NCBI RefSeq assembly: GCF_900116535.1
Contig: NZ_FPAU01000004.1
Span: 372,001-436,000 of the forward strand
Reading direction: 5' to 3'
Source of the DNA: Kosakonia arachidis
GTDB lineage: Bacteria; Pseudomonadota; Gammaproteobacteria; Enterobacterales; Enterobacteriaceae
DNA: 64,000 nt
Part shown: in pieces, positions 1 through 8,463 of the stretch
How the letters are laid out: every line of letters begins with the position of its first letter
Position numbering within the stretch: the stretch's first letter is position 1
Position numbers and translations under genes: made by a program
The notes under the pieces: model-generated
Databases searched by the model: none
What the model was told of the DNA's origin: nothing
The model's input: only the letters and a program-made list of their open reading frames with translations

Positions 1-194
1 ATCTTGCTGAATTGCTGTTGTACCGCCGGGGTATCGGCAAGATCGAGGGCAATAAATTGCCCCGGATAACCCTGTTCAGGCGCATGGCGAGCAATCCCGA
101 TAACATGATGCCCGGCACTGGCCAGACGTTCAGATAAAGCGAAACCGATACCTTTACTGGCTCCGGTAATGAGAAATGTTCTTTGCTGATTCAT
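1..194 (-). CDS. Short-chain dehydrogenase/reductase, N-terminal part only
   Basis: The gene runs leftward off the window edge, so only the first 64 codons are visible, starting at the ATG whose complement is at 192-194. The N-terminus reads MNQQRTFLITGASKGIGFAL, the classical SDR nucleotide-binding motif TGxxxGIG followed by a Rossmann strand (HHVIGIARH) and an acidic turn (ALDLAD). An NAD(P)-dependent oxidoreductase role follows from the family; the catalytic half lies outside the window, so the substrate cannot be judged. It lies 74 bp downstream of a crotonase and a GST on the same strand, suggesting one operon for small-molecule or detoxification chemistry. Confidence 0.85.
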   Translation of the reverse strand, partial: MNQQRTFLITGASKGIGFALSERLASAGHHVIGIARHAPEQGYPGQFIALDLADTPAVQQQFSK

Positions 195-268
195 CTAATC
201 CTCCGCGATGCGCAATGACAAAATCCGGCGTTGTGATGCGCCGGATAAGTAGAAATTACTGAGCGGGA

Positions 269-1039
269 TTAAGGCGCAATGGCCGCCTGTAATGCCACAT
301 CGGCAGCACTGATGCCTTCCAGTGCCAAGCCGTAACCTGCACCTTCATCAATGATGCGACGAAGTTTCTGCGTGAGTGCGATACGAGTGTAACGGCTTGT
401 CAGTGGCGGCAATGCGGCAAGCGATTCTGCCAGCTCATGTGCGCGGGGCAGCAGCCTGTCCCGCGGCAAAATTTCATTCACCACACCCCAGTCTTTGGCC
501 GTCGTTGCATCCAGTTCCTGACGCGTCAGCAGAAAATAACGGCCGCGCACGCTGCCGATGACTTCCGGCCATAAGAGATTGACCCCATCCCCCGGCACAA
601 TACCGAATTCGAAATGTGGCTTGTCCTGGAACACGGTATCAGGGGTGGCCAGCACGATATCAGACAGTAAAGCGTATTCTGAATGCAGGCGAACCGGGCC
701 GTTCAGTGCCGCTATCACAGGTACTTCAATATCCAGCAGATTCATCAGCACCTTCTTGCCTTCGCGATAAATCTTGTCGTAGCCGCGAGGAGTGAAAAAA
801 TCGAAACCATCGGGACTGATATTTTCCATAAATGCCTCACCTGCGCCTGTCAGGATAATCACCCGGTTATCCGGATCGGCTCCGATTTGATGAAACAGTT
901 CGACAAATTCTTCGTGGGTGTGGCCGTTAAACAGCAACGAACTACCTTCCGTGTGTAGCATGACTTCAAGCACCCCACTGGCTGAGCGGGTAAGGCGCGC
1001 GTGAGTAAAGCGATGACGGTAATGTTCGAAACGGGACAT
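269..1039 (-). CDS. Enoyl-CoA hydratase/isomerase (crotonase) family protein
   Basis: A 256-residue protein of crotonase length. The oxyanion-hole region (VIILTGAGEAF, then VPVIAALNGPV near residues 105-115), the helix LSDIVLATPDTVF and the segment HFEFGIVPGDGVN are typical of the fold. The family acts on acyl-CoA thioesters or related carbonyl substrates in the cytosol. The usual G-A-G-x-E-L-A stretch is replaced by RLHSEYALLSD, so it is a divergent member and may not be a classical hydratase. It lies between a GST gene (20 bp upstream) and an SDR gene on the same strand, which fits a detoxification operon facing a LysR gene. Confidence 0.8.
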   Translation of the reverse strand: MSRFEHYRHRFTHARLTRSASGVLEVMLHTEGSSLLFNGHTHEEFVELFHQIGADPDNRVIILTGAGEAFMENISPDGFDFFTPRGYDKIYREGKKVLMNLLDIEVPVIAALNGPVRLHSEYALLSDIVLATPDTVFQDKPHFEFGIVPGDGVNLLWPEVIGSVRGRYFLLTRQELDATTAKDWGVVNEILPRDRLLPRAHELAESLAALPPLTSRYTRIALTQKLRRIIDEGAGYGLALEGISAADVALQAAIAP

Positions 1040-1058
1040 GATAGTGATTCCTCGGTTA

Positions 1059-1682
1059 TCAGTTTTCGGTTAAAGCATTCAGTTTTGCAACGGCGCGCAC
1101 CACAGCGGGGCGTGCTGATAGGGTTTCAAACCAGTGTTTAAGATGGGGCATCTCTTCAAGGCTGATACCGGCGAACTGACGTCGCCACATCCAGCCGTAA
1201 TGTGCGATATCCGCAATGGTGTATTCATCGCCCGCAACCCAGCGTGTTGCTGCAAGCTGGCGCTCCAGCAAACGGGTCACTCTGATGGCTTCCTGGTTAA
1301 AACGCGCTTGTGCCAGCGGTTGAGGCTCGTGGGCAGGCCGGGTAAAGAAACCGGCCTGCCCGAAAGCGGGACTGACAGCCGAAGCATGAAAAAATAGCTG
1401 TTCAAACACCCGCGCCCTGGGCTTCCCGCCAGAGGGCAGCAGGTTTGCGTGCTTTTCGGCCAGATAAACCAGAATGGCCGCCGACTCGCGCAGTACCATC
1501 TCGTTGTCCGGATCGTGCAGTACCGGCACCTTACCGTTGGGATTCAGCGCCAGAAAAGCATCCTGATTTTGCTCACCCTGGCGAATATTGATGCCGCGCA
1601 ACTGCCACGGCAGGGCAAGCTCCTCCAGCAGAATGGCGGGCTTAATACTGTTTGGCGTGGCGAAGGCGAAAAGTTCGTACAT
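1059..1682 (-). CDS. Glutathione S-transferase family protein
   Basis: A 207-residue protein with the two-domain GST layout. The thioredoxin-like N-terminal domain carries the cis-Pro region NGKVPVLHD and the glutathione-binding ESAAILVYLAE; the helical C-terminal domain contains YTIADIAHYGW with the N-capping Asp. An in-frame ATG 15 bp upstream has no ribosome site, whereas the chosen start has GGAG seven bases ahead. The family conjugates glutathione to electrophiles or acts in disulfide and dehalogenation chemistry. First gene of a probable three-gene operon (GST, crotonase, SDR) divergent from the LysR gene at 1818. Confidence 0.85.
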   Translation of the reverse strand: MYELFAFATPNSIKPAILLEELALPWQLRGINIRQGEQNQDAFLALNPNGKVPVLHDPDNEMVLRESAAILVYLAEKHANLLPSGGKPRARVFEQLFFHASAVSPAFGQAGFFTRPAHEPQPLAQARFNQEAIRVTRLLERQLAATRWVAGDEYTIADIAHYGWMWRRQFAGISLEEMPHLKHWFETLSARPAVVRAVAKLNALTEN

Positions 1683-1817
1683 AGTCTGACTCCACATTTG
1701 GCGTTTAAACGGGAGGGGTAATTTCTGCCCGCTGTCGTTGAAGTAGAGTATCTGCTAATGTCGGTGGGTAATGGCAGATGGCTAAATGTGATAATTGCTA
1801 TTCCATGGAGGAATATG

Positions 1818-2696
1818 ATGGACCGCTTTCAGGCGATGCAGATGTATGTTCAGGTGGTTGATGCCGGTTCTTTTTCCGCCGCCGCGCGTATTTTGAATAT
1901 TGGGCAGCCAGCCGTATCCAAGACGATTGCTCAACTGGAAAAGCATCTTGACGTACGGTTGTTGCTGCGTACCACGCATGGCCTGACACCCACGGAAGCG
2001 GGCCAGCGTTTCTACGAGCGCGTCAGGATTGCCCTACAGCAAGCTGAAGAAGCAGAAATTGCCGCACGAAGCGCAGACAAAGGCCTGTCGGGTATTCTGA
2101 GGGTGGCCGCCGCGCCCACCTTTGCCCGATTACATGTCATTCCTTTTCTGCCACATTTTATGGAACAGCACCCGCAATTGAAGGTTGATATCAGGCTCGA
2201 CGATCGTCCAATCGATCTGATTGCTGAAGGTATCGATATCTGTTTGCGCATGGGCAACCTCCAGGACTCTGGGGCGGTGGCGCGTAAGCTGGCAACGTCC
2301 CGACGTTCTGTACTGGCAACGGCGGACTATTTATCCCGTTTCGGTTATCCAAAACACCCCAGGGACCTCAGCCAACATGAAGCGCTGGTTTTTAGCCAGG
2401 TGAATGATACATGGCAGTTCAGACGGGGTAATGAAGTGGAAAATGTGGTGCTTAACGGACGGCTTCATTTAAGCGCAGCGGAAGGTGTCAGAGCCGCTGT
2501 ACTGGCAAGTATGGGAATTACTATTGCTTCAGACTGGATGTTTTCGCAGGAAATTGCGACGGGGATGGTGGAACGCGTTATCAATGAGTGGACACTGCCT
2601 GACATTGATTTATGGGCCGTTTTTCCAGGTGGACGGATGGCCACAGCCAAAGCCCGCCAGTTTTCAACCTTTGTTGAAACCCTATTACAGGCCTAA
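1818..2696 (+). CDS. LysR-family transcriptional regulator
   Basis: A 292-residue LysR regulator. Residues 1-60 form the winged HTH (FQAMQMYVQVVDAGSFSAAA, QPAVSKTIAQLE), followed by a linker helix and a periplasmic-binding-protein-like effector domain with RVAAAPTFARLHVIPFL near residue 95. It is the CrgA/AaeR-like subtype with a short C-terminus. Two adjacent ATGs are possible; GGAGG at 1807-1811 sits better with the second, used here. It is divergent from the GST/crotonase/SDR genes, the classical arrangement in which a LysR protein controls its neighbour. Confidence 0.9.
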   Translation: MDRFQAMQMYVQVVDAGSFSAAARILNIGQPAVSKTIAQLEKHLDVRLLLRTTHGLTPTEAGQRFYERVRIALQQAEEAEIAARSADKGLSGILRVAAAPTFARLHVIPFLPHFMEQHPQLKVDIRLDDRPIDLIAEGIDICLRMGNLQDSGAVARKLATSRRSVLATADYLSRFGYPKHPRDLSQHEALVFSQVNDTWQFRRGNEVENVVLNGRLHLSAAEGVRAAVLASMGITIASDWMFSQEIATGMVERVINEWTLPDIDLWAVFPGGRMATAKARQFSTFVETLLQA

Positions 2697-2866
2697 AACG
2701 TCTTTTGTATTGATGCAAAGCCGTTCCGACAAGGAGAAAAAAATCGTTGGCTTGTAGTCACTGTTTTATTCACGCAGGCGGTCGGGTGATTAGCCTCTCT
2801 TGTAACCAGCCCGGTAAACCGGAACGTTTACCTGCGCGGGTTGCGGTCTGCTTTATGCAGATAATA

Positions 2867-3775
2867 TCAGGCCTGATCCCAGGGCGGGTTGTCGCCAAAA
2901 GCCCGGGCCAGGTAATCGACAAAACGACGGACTTTCATTGGAATGCGTAGCGCACCCGGATAAACCGCTTGAATAACTAAATCACTGACAGTGTAATCCG
3001 GCAGCAAGGGGAGCAGGGCCTTGCGGCGAATATAATCGCCAAAAACAAAGGTGGGTCCATAGACAATCCCCGTTCCGGCCAGCGCAGACGCCACCAGTAA
3101 CTGCAGGTTATTTGCCGTCAGCCTGCACGGCCCATCAATCACGTGCGCGTGTTTTTGTTTGTCAAAAAGCGTCCAGTTTCCTTCTGAGACGGCTTCGCTA
3201 AAAGCCAGCCGTGAAGCACTCTGCAAATCCTCCGGCGTTTGCGGAGTGCCGTGCCGCAAAAGCCAGCCAGGAGACGCGCAGAGAACCATGCGACAGGGTG
3301 CCAGTTGACGCGTGACAAGCTGGCTGGATTTGAGTCTGCCAATCCGGATAGCAACATCCACTCGCGTATCCAGCAGATCGACATAGCGATCTTCCAGCAG
3401 CACCTCCACATTCACCTCAGGGTGATCGTCCAGATAGCGAGCTACTACGCGTGCGACATGAAGCTCACCGAAAGTAACAGGAACGGTAACGCGCAAGGTG
3501 CCACGCGCAGTGGCCTGGGTATCGCCCGCTTCGCGGTTTGCCTCTTCGTAGGCTTCGAGGATCTGTTTGCTGCGTTCGTAATAGATCTGACCGACATCGG
3601 TCAAACTTAATCGTCGGGTTGAACGTTGCAGAAGCCGGGCATTCACGTCGGCTTCAATCGCGCTGATGTGTTTGCCCGCCATGGCCGGAGACATGCCAAA
3701 ACGTCTTGCGGCGGCAGCAAAACTGCCTTCCTCAACGGTAGCAATAAAAACAGCAAGGCTGGTTAACCGATCCAT
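2867..3775 (-). CDS. LysR-family transcriptional regulator
   Basis: A 302-residue LysR regulator with an N-terminal HTH (LAVFIATVEEGSFAAAARRF, PAMAGKHISAIE) and a C-terminal effector domain (LRVTVPVTFGELHVARVVAR). An upstream in-frame ATG at 3790 would add five residues; neither start has a strong ribosome site, and the shorter form matches the usual family start MDRLTSLAVF. It is divergent from the alpha/beta hydrolase gene at 3885, so that gene is the likely target. The 95-110 bp between the two starts would hold the operator. Confidence 0.88.
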   Translation of the reverse strand: MDRLTSLAVFIATVEEGSFAAAARRFGMSPAMAGKHISAIEADVNARLLQRSTRRLSLTDVGQIYYERSKQILEAYEEANREAGDTQATARGTLRVTVPVTFGELHVARVVARYLDDHPEVNVEVLLEDRYVDLLDTRVDVAIRIGRLKSSQLVTRQLAPCRMVLCASPGWLLRHGTPQTPEDLQSASRLAFSEAVSEGNWTLFDKQKHAHVIDGPCRLTANNLQLLVASALAGTGIVYGPTFVFGDYIRRKALLPLLPDYTVSDLVIQAVYPGALRIPMKVRRFVDYLARAFGDNPPWDQA

Positions 3776-3884
3776 TTCTTTACCATTCAATACTTATGTT
3801 ATCGACTCTCGCTACTTTACATGGAATTATCAAATACTGTGATGGAGTTTATGCTGCTGGCTGGTAAAACAGAGGAGCAATTCA

Positions 3885-4664
3885 ATGAAACTCAACGTCA
3901 ATGGCACACAAATTCAGGTCAAGCAGCAAGGGAGCGGGGAGCTGGCACTGGTCTTTTTGCATTATTACGGCGGTTCGTCACGAACCTGGGATGTGGTTGC
4001 CGGGGCGTTGTCGGCGCATTACCGGACGGTAGCCATCGATCATCGCGGTTGGGGCGAATCGGCAAAACCTGAAAGCGGATACGAGTTGGCGACGCTGGCA
4101 GCAGATGCGCAGGCGGTAATCAGCGCACTTAACCTGCAACGCTATATTCTGGTGGGGCATTCGATGGGGGGAAAGGTTGCGCAGCTTATTGCTTCGCATC
4201 AACCGACCGGCCTTGAAGGGATGATTCTGGTCGCGCCGTCGCCACCTTCGCCAATGCGCCTTTCGCAGGAAGAACGCACGCTATTAACCAGTGCTTATTC
4301 GTCCCGTGAATCGGTCGAATACGTGATTGATCATGTTCTGACAGCGAAGAAACTGAGCGCCGCACAGCGGGAGCAGGTGATTGAAGACAGCCTGAAGGGT
4401 AGTCCGCAGGCGAAAAGAGCCTGGCCGGAAGTGGCAATGGCGGAAGATATTACGGCGGACGTTGCTGCGATTAAGATCCCCACGATGGTGATTTTGGGCG
4501 AGCGGGATAAGGTGGAACGCCGCCCGGTACTGGAGGCTGAGCTTTTGCCGCGCATCCCGCAGGCGGGTATGCATATCATCCCCGAAGCCGGGCATCTGCT
4601 GCCGCTCGAAGCGTCGCAAGAGCTTACAGAGGTGATTGCACGTTTTATTACGTACGCGCTCTGA
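3885..4664 (+). CDS. Alpha/beta-fold hydrolase
   Basis: A 259-residue single-domain alpha/beta hydrolase. The nucleophile elbow GHSMGG places Ser at about residue 93; the acid is probably Asp207 in LGERDKVE and the histidine His236 in PEAGHLLP. The oxyanion motif is HYYGGSSRTW near residues 26-35. No signal peptide, so it is cytosolic. The family includes haloperoxidase-like esterases, lactonases and C-C hydrolases; the sequence alone does not settle the substrate. Start chosen because GGAGCAATTC precedes it closely. Probably controlled by the divergent LysR gene. Confidence 0.85.
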   Translation: MKLNVNGTQIQVKQQGSGELALVFLHYYGGSSRTWDVVAGALSAHYRTVAIDHRGWGESAKPESGYELATLAADAQAVISALNLQRYILVGHSMGGKVAQLIASHQPTGLEGMILVAPSPPSPMRLSQEERTLLTSAYSSRESVEYVIDHVLTAKKLSAAQREQVIEDSLKGSPQAKRAWPEVAMAEDITADVAAIKIPTMVILGERDKVERRPVLEAELLPRIPQAGMHIIPEAGHLLPLEASQELTEVIARFITYAL

Positions 4665-4842
4665 AGCCTTAACGCAGGCAGGCGTTGCATCGTGTGATCA
4701 TTGCGTCGTCCTCGCTGTTGGGCGTAAGCCCATTTTAAAAGGCTGTGCTATTCGATTAACAGCCTGGCTCATTTATCCGGCGGGAGGTTGTGCTGGTGAG
4801 TGCGGCAGACGAACTGCGGGGTTTTTTAATCGGTGGAGAATT

Positions 4843-4864
4843 CAGGGCCGCTGAAACGGCCCTG
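4843..4864. terminator. GC-rich hairpin between convergent genes
   Basis: CAGGGCCG, six-base loop, CGGCCCTG: a perfect 8-bp stem between the hydrolase and the leftward GGCT-like gene. There is no clear U-run on either side, so rho-independent termination is likely only by position. Confidence 0.4.
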
Positions 4865-4880
4865 TGCAGGTGACAGCAGG

Positions 4881-5213
4881 CTATGCGGATCGCGGCTGCA
4901 ACTGGTAAATCCATGCGCTTACGCATTTGCCCTCAGCGGTGGTGACCTCGACCAAAACGCGGTCATAGCCCTCTTCAAATTCATCCAGCATCGGCCAGTG
5001 CGCGGTAAGGTTGTCGGACAAAAACAGGTAACCGTGTACCTGTGCGCCGTTTATATCCAGTACGATGCCAGGAAAATCGGCGGCGGCTCCCCAGCCACGC
5101 GCGTAAAACGTACCCGTGACGTAGCCCGGCAGCCATTCACCGCCGATATTTTCCAGAATATGTGCATTAGAACAGCCGGGACGCAGCGTGCCATAGACAA
5201 ATAACGATTCCAT
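4881..5213 (-). CDS. Gamma-glutamylcyclotransferase-fold (AIG2/YtfP-like) protein
   Basis: A 110-residue protein starting MESLFVYGTLRPG, the substrate-binding signature of the GGCT/AIG2 fold. The probable catalytic glutamate lies in LDEFEEGYDRV (residues 76-86). Family members cyclize gamma-glutamyl amines to 5-oxoproline, but many short bacterial homologues have unknown substrates. A 5-oxoprolinase-type operon occurs at 32-37.7 kb, but the distance makes a direct link speculative. Single-gene unit, convergent with the hydrolase. Confidence 0.8.
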   Translation of the reverse strand: MESLFVYGTLRPGCSNAHILENIGGEWLPGYVTGTFYARGWGAAADFPGIVLDINGAQVHGYLFLSDNLTAHWPMLDEFEEGYDRVLVEVTTAEGKCVSAWIYQLQPRSA

Positions 5214-5488
5214 TTTCCCTCAACAATCAACGCGATAAATACCCGGCGGGCGACGAGTATTCAAAATACGGTTTTGTGATGAGGTTCGCAACTGTCTGCA
5301 AGCGTGGTGCGAGGTAAACGTTGGAAAGCAAAAAGCCTGCCCGAAAGCCGTCTTCATCATGGCTTATGACTGGCAACAGTTTCTTATCTTTACTGATAAA
5401 TTTATTAAATAAAAATCACGCACTGAAATAAGAGGTTAATGACTTTGTCGTTATTATCGTTGAGTGAAATCTCATAAGGATTCATCAA

Positions 5489-5836
5489 GTGAATGTAACT
5501 AAACAGGCATTGACGTGTTTTTCCGGAAAGATTTTGAGTACCGGTATGGTTTTCTTGATGATTTCATGCGGTGCTTCCCCGGATGTTCATGTGCCGGAAG
5601 GCAAGTGTGACACCATTGCGAATTACGATATACATTATTCCCGGTTTGATGAAACAGCTCAGCAACTGGCGCACGGGACCGGGTGTTTTATCAGGACGGA
5701 CTTCAGCAAGACGGCCCCGGTCAGGGTAAATCCCGTTAAAGGCAGGATGACCATCAGGGAGGCTCTCCATACCGCACTCGCCGGGACGGCGCTGAAAGTG
5801 ACTGAACAGCAGGCTAATTCGATGACGGTCAGATGA
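5489..5836 (+). CDS. Small orphan STN-domain protein, probable lipoprotein
   Basis: A 115-residue protein beginning at GTG with AAGGA eight bases upstream. A hydrophobic segment (STGMVFLMISC) ends in a possible lipobox with Cys27. Residues 46-114 fit an STN domain (secretin/TonB short N-terminal domain): YDIHYSRFDETAQQLA, then the strand-turn PVKGRMTIREALHTALAGTA and a final strand NSMTVR. STN domains normally head TonB receptors such as FecA or secretins and contact anti-sigma or partner proteins. No receptor, secretin or FecR/FecI gene is adjacent, so this is a free-standing copy. The domain call is from pattern only. Confidence 0.6.
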   Translation: MNVTKQALTCFSGKILSTGMVFLMISCGASPDVHVPEGKCDTIANYDIHYSRFDETAQQLAHGTGCFIRTDFSKTAPVRVNPVKGRMTIREALHTALAGTALKVTEQQANSMTVR

Positions 5837-5957
5837 TGGGGGCGAGGAATGCAATCCAGGGCATAAAAGCGCCTCGCGCCAGAACAGTCATTCATCCGGA
5901 GTCCTGGGTTATGAAAGGGCCTGAGGTGGTTTAATGCTGAGTGCCCGGGAGAGCAGA

Positions 5958-6644
5958 ATGGAAAACTACGAGCAGATATACCAGGCACTTCGTACTAATG
6001 ACAAACCCGCCTGGACCGGTGATGGCTATCCCCGGGCATGGACAAAACTGACTGAAACGCTCGATTTACTGGCAGCAGCGAGTCAGTTACCTGTGCCGGG
6101 CAGCCATATCCTGGAACTGGGATGCGGCAACGGAATGATGGCATCCCTGTGGTTTGCCCGGAAAGGATATCATGTCTGTGGCGTGGATTTTTCGCCCACC
6201 GCTATTGACTGGGCGCGGGAAAATTTCGCACGACAGGGGATTTCAGGCGTTTTTCTGCAGGATGATGTCTGCTCGCTGGCGCAACTGGAAGACCATCGCT
6301 TCGATCTGATTTTTGACGGCAGTTGCATGCACTGTCTGACGGGCAGCCAGCGTGGACAGGCTTACCGCCAGGTCAGACGTTTGCTCAGGGAAAATGGGAC
6401 GTTCATTATCAGCAGTATGTGCGGTGAGCCAGGCTATGAGGAGGATCGCCAGCACTATGAGGCGTCAAGCCATATCCTTTACAGGAAAGGTAAGCCATGG
6501 AGAACACTGATGCCGCTGATCTCGTTGCAGCATGAAATTATTTCGGCAGGTTTTATTATTCAGTCCGTGAAAGTCGCCCACAATCCATGGTGGGACCATG
6601 TAATGATGGCCGTAACAGCCAGACAGATTACTGGCACTGATTAA
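5958..6644 (+). CDS. Class I SAM-dependent methyltransferase
   Basis: A 228-residue protein with the SAM-binding motif I LELGCGNG (residues 52-59), the acidic post-I strand VCGVDFSPTAI, motif II FDLIFDGSCMHCL and a later IISSMCGEP strand. These define a Rossmann-type class I methyltransferase of the methyltransf_25/11 type. An upstream in-frame ATG at 5934 is possible, but GGAGAG at 5948-5953 favours the start used. It lies 121 bp after the STN gene on the same strand. The substrate is unknown. Confidence 0.85.
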   Translation: MENYEQIYQALRTNDKPAWTGDGYPRAWTKLTETLDLLAAASQLPVPGSHILELGCGNGMMASLWFARKGYHVCGVDFSPTAIDWARENFARQGISGVFLQDDVCSLAQLEDHRFDLIFDGSCMHCLTGSQRGQAYRQVRRLLRENGTFIISSMCGEPGYEEDRQHYEASSHILYRKGKPWRTLMPLISLQHEIISAGFIIQSVKVAHNPWWDHVMMAVTARQITGTD

Positions 6645-6813
6645 AACCTGAAAAAGGCCAGGTGTTTTTTGAATAAGTAATAATGAGCTGATTTATTCGT
6701 AAACCACGACTCAGCCATAGTATTGCCATTTGCATGCATCGGGTTTCTGATTACTTGCTGAAAACAGCAGGTCTGACAGCGGAACTGGCGTCATATAATA
6801 ATGACAAAGAGTG

Positions 6814-7683
6814 TCACACATCGTTTAATTCAGCACGCAATAACGTTTCAAACGCATTGCGTGCGGGATGAAGATCTATTCTGCTATTTTTTATAAAATA
6901 ATTCTGCACGGGAAATAACTCGGTAAATGTGTACCCCTTGATATTACCTGTTCTTTTGAACTGCTCAAAAAAGCCAGCAGGTACCAGCGAAACACCTGCA
7001 CCGGAACTGACACACCCAAGAATAGTTCCATAACTTGCAATGTTGGTGATATCGACCGTGACCTGATTCTGATTTACCCAACGCTCCAGGGCCTGTCGGT
7101 AAGGGCAACCGTGTGGCCACATATAAATGCGTTTACCTTTCAGGTCCTGAGGAACGGATATCTTTCCTGCATAAGGAGAGGCAATCAATACCAGTGATTC
7201 TTTGTGAGCATTCACATAGGTGATATCCGTATGGTCATCCTTTGTCGCAATAACAGCGCAATCGAGTTTATGTTCGGCAACATCATTGACTAACTGTTGC
7301 CATGTTCCTGTGCTGAACTGCACCTGGACTGCAGGATAGCTCTGGTGGAATTTTGATAGCACCCTCGGTAGCCGCCCTGTTGCCGCAGATTCAATAGCCC
7401 CGATCCGCAGGATCCCGGCAGGCTCTGATGAGGGTTCAAGCGCCCGGCGGGCTTCCTGGCAGTACGTCAGTATTTTGCTGGCGTACTCAAGCAGTCTTTC
7501 TCCTGACGGTGTGATGACCAGTCCACGGCCCTTACGGATGAAAAGAGAAACACCCAGTTCCGTTTCCAGGAGCTTAATTCTGTTTGTGATATTTGAGGGA
7601 ACGCAGTGCAACATTTCGGATGCTCTGGCGATGCTACCCTGCTCTGCGACGGTTTTAAACATTTTCAACTGAGATAAATCCAT
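6814..7683 (-). CDS. LysR-family transcriptional regulator
   Basis: A 289-residue LysR protein with HTH near residues 1-60 (LKMFKTVAEQGSIARASEML, PSNITNRIKLLE) and an effector domain that includes SYGTILGCVSSGAGVSLVP, characteristic of the PtxR/NodD-like branch. GAGG lies about ten bases before the ATG. It is divergent from an unknown gene and a TSUP-family exporter, separated by about 215 bp, so it probably responds to the substrate of that exporter. Confidence 0.9.
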   Translation of the reverse strand: MDLSQLKMFKTVAEQGSIARASEMLHCVPSNITNRIKLLETELGVSLFIRKGRGLVITPSGERLLEYASKILTYCQEARRALEPSSEPAGILRIGAIESAATGRLPRVLSKFHQSYPAVQVQFSTGTWQQLVNDVAEHKLDCAVIATKDDHTDITYVNAHKESLVLIASPYAGKISVPQDLKGKRIYMWPHGCPYRQALERWVNQNQVTVDITNIASYGTILGCVSSGAGVSLVPAGFFEQFKRTGNIKGYTFTELFPVQNYFIKNSRIDLHPARNAFETLLRAELNDV

Positions 7684-7900
7684 ACTCTTATACCTCACGA
7701 AAAGTGAATAATTAACTCACTATAAGTCAGTTGTTGTGTGCCAATCAATCATCCTACAATCCCTGGAACAGGGGGCATCAGACATTATTTTTCAACACAC
7801 TGTAATGCAAACCGAAAATAGTTAATTTTTCATCCATTAATCCATGAATAGGGCTGGAGCCTTTAAATAATTTCAGCCAGTAAATAACAGAGGTGAATAG

Positions 7901-8341
7901 ATGACTTCATTATCTTTGCAATGCTGTGATGACATATCGACAAAACCTTCCTCTATGCAGGAATTGGGTGAGTTATTCATTGATGCTTTGCCTGAGCATA
8001 TCTCAATGTTAAAAATTTCTGGTCGATGGATAACCGGAGATATTCGCAGGTCACCCGTGCTCGCGCATATTGATCACATCAAAGAGATTCAGCGTATGAT
8101 GTACGAGGTTCTTTGCCATGAGATAAAACAGGAGGCGCAGGTTTATGCGGAGGATGCTTTTCTCGCCTTCCTGAAAAAGGAAAACGTTGATCCTGTCATC
8201 CTCAACTTCTTTAACAGCTGGAATGAAATGCACAAAACGACAAGCTTGGTATCCGGAAAAATCATCATGCGCTTTTCCGCTGATGCCCTTTATATTTCCC
8301 ATGAAGATCAGACTATTTATCATAACGTTCTGGTTCACTGA
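7901..8341 (+). CDS. Uncharacterized protein upstream of a TSUP exporter
   Basis: A 146-residue soluble protein without recognizable motifs, beginning after a good GAGG site seven bases upstream. It is predicted mostly helical with a Cys pair near the N-terminus (QCCDD) and acidic stretches. It lies between a divergent LysR gene and a co-directional TSUP permease 122 bp downstream, so it may be an accessory or substrate-handling protein of that transporter. I do not recognize the family. Confidence 0.65.
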   Translation: MTSLSLQCCDDISTKPSSMQELGELFIDALPEHISMLKISGRWITGDIRRSPVLAHIDHIKEIQRMMYEVLCHEIKQEAQVYAEDAFLAFLKKENVDPVILNFFNSWNEMHKTTSLVSGKIIMRFSADALYISHEDQTIYHNVLVH

Positions 8342-8463
8342 AATACGGAACAGACTATCGTATTTCGTTACCTGCTATTAGCCAGGCAACGATGCATCAG
8401 GTGTTACAAGAGAGACAAATTGAAAACTGGTTTTTATTGCTTTTGTGGGGGCTGTAATAAGTT

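Noticed and set aside
4735..4835. Possible terminator GCAGACGAACTGCGGGGTTTTTT after the alpha/beta hydrolase
   Set aside because: The stem is only four base pairs; too weak to call beside the better hairpin at 4843-4864.
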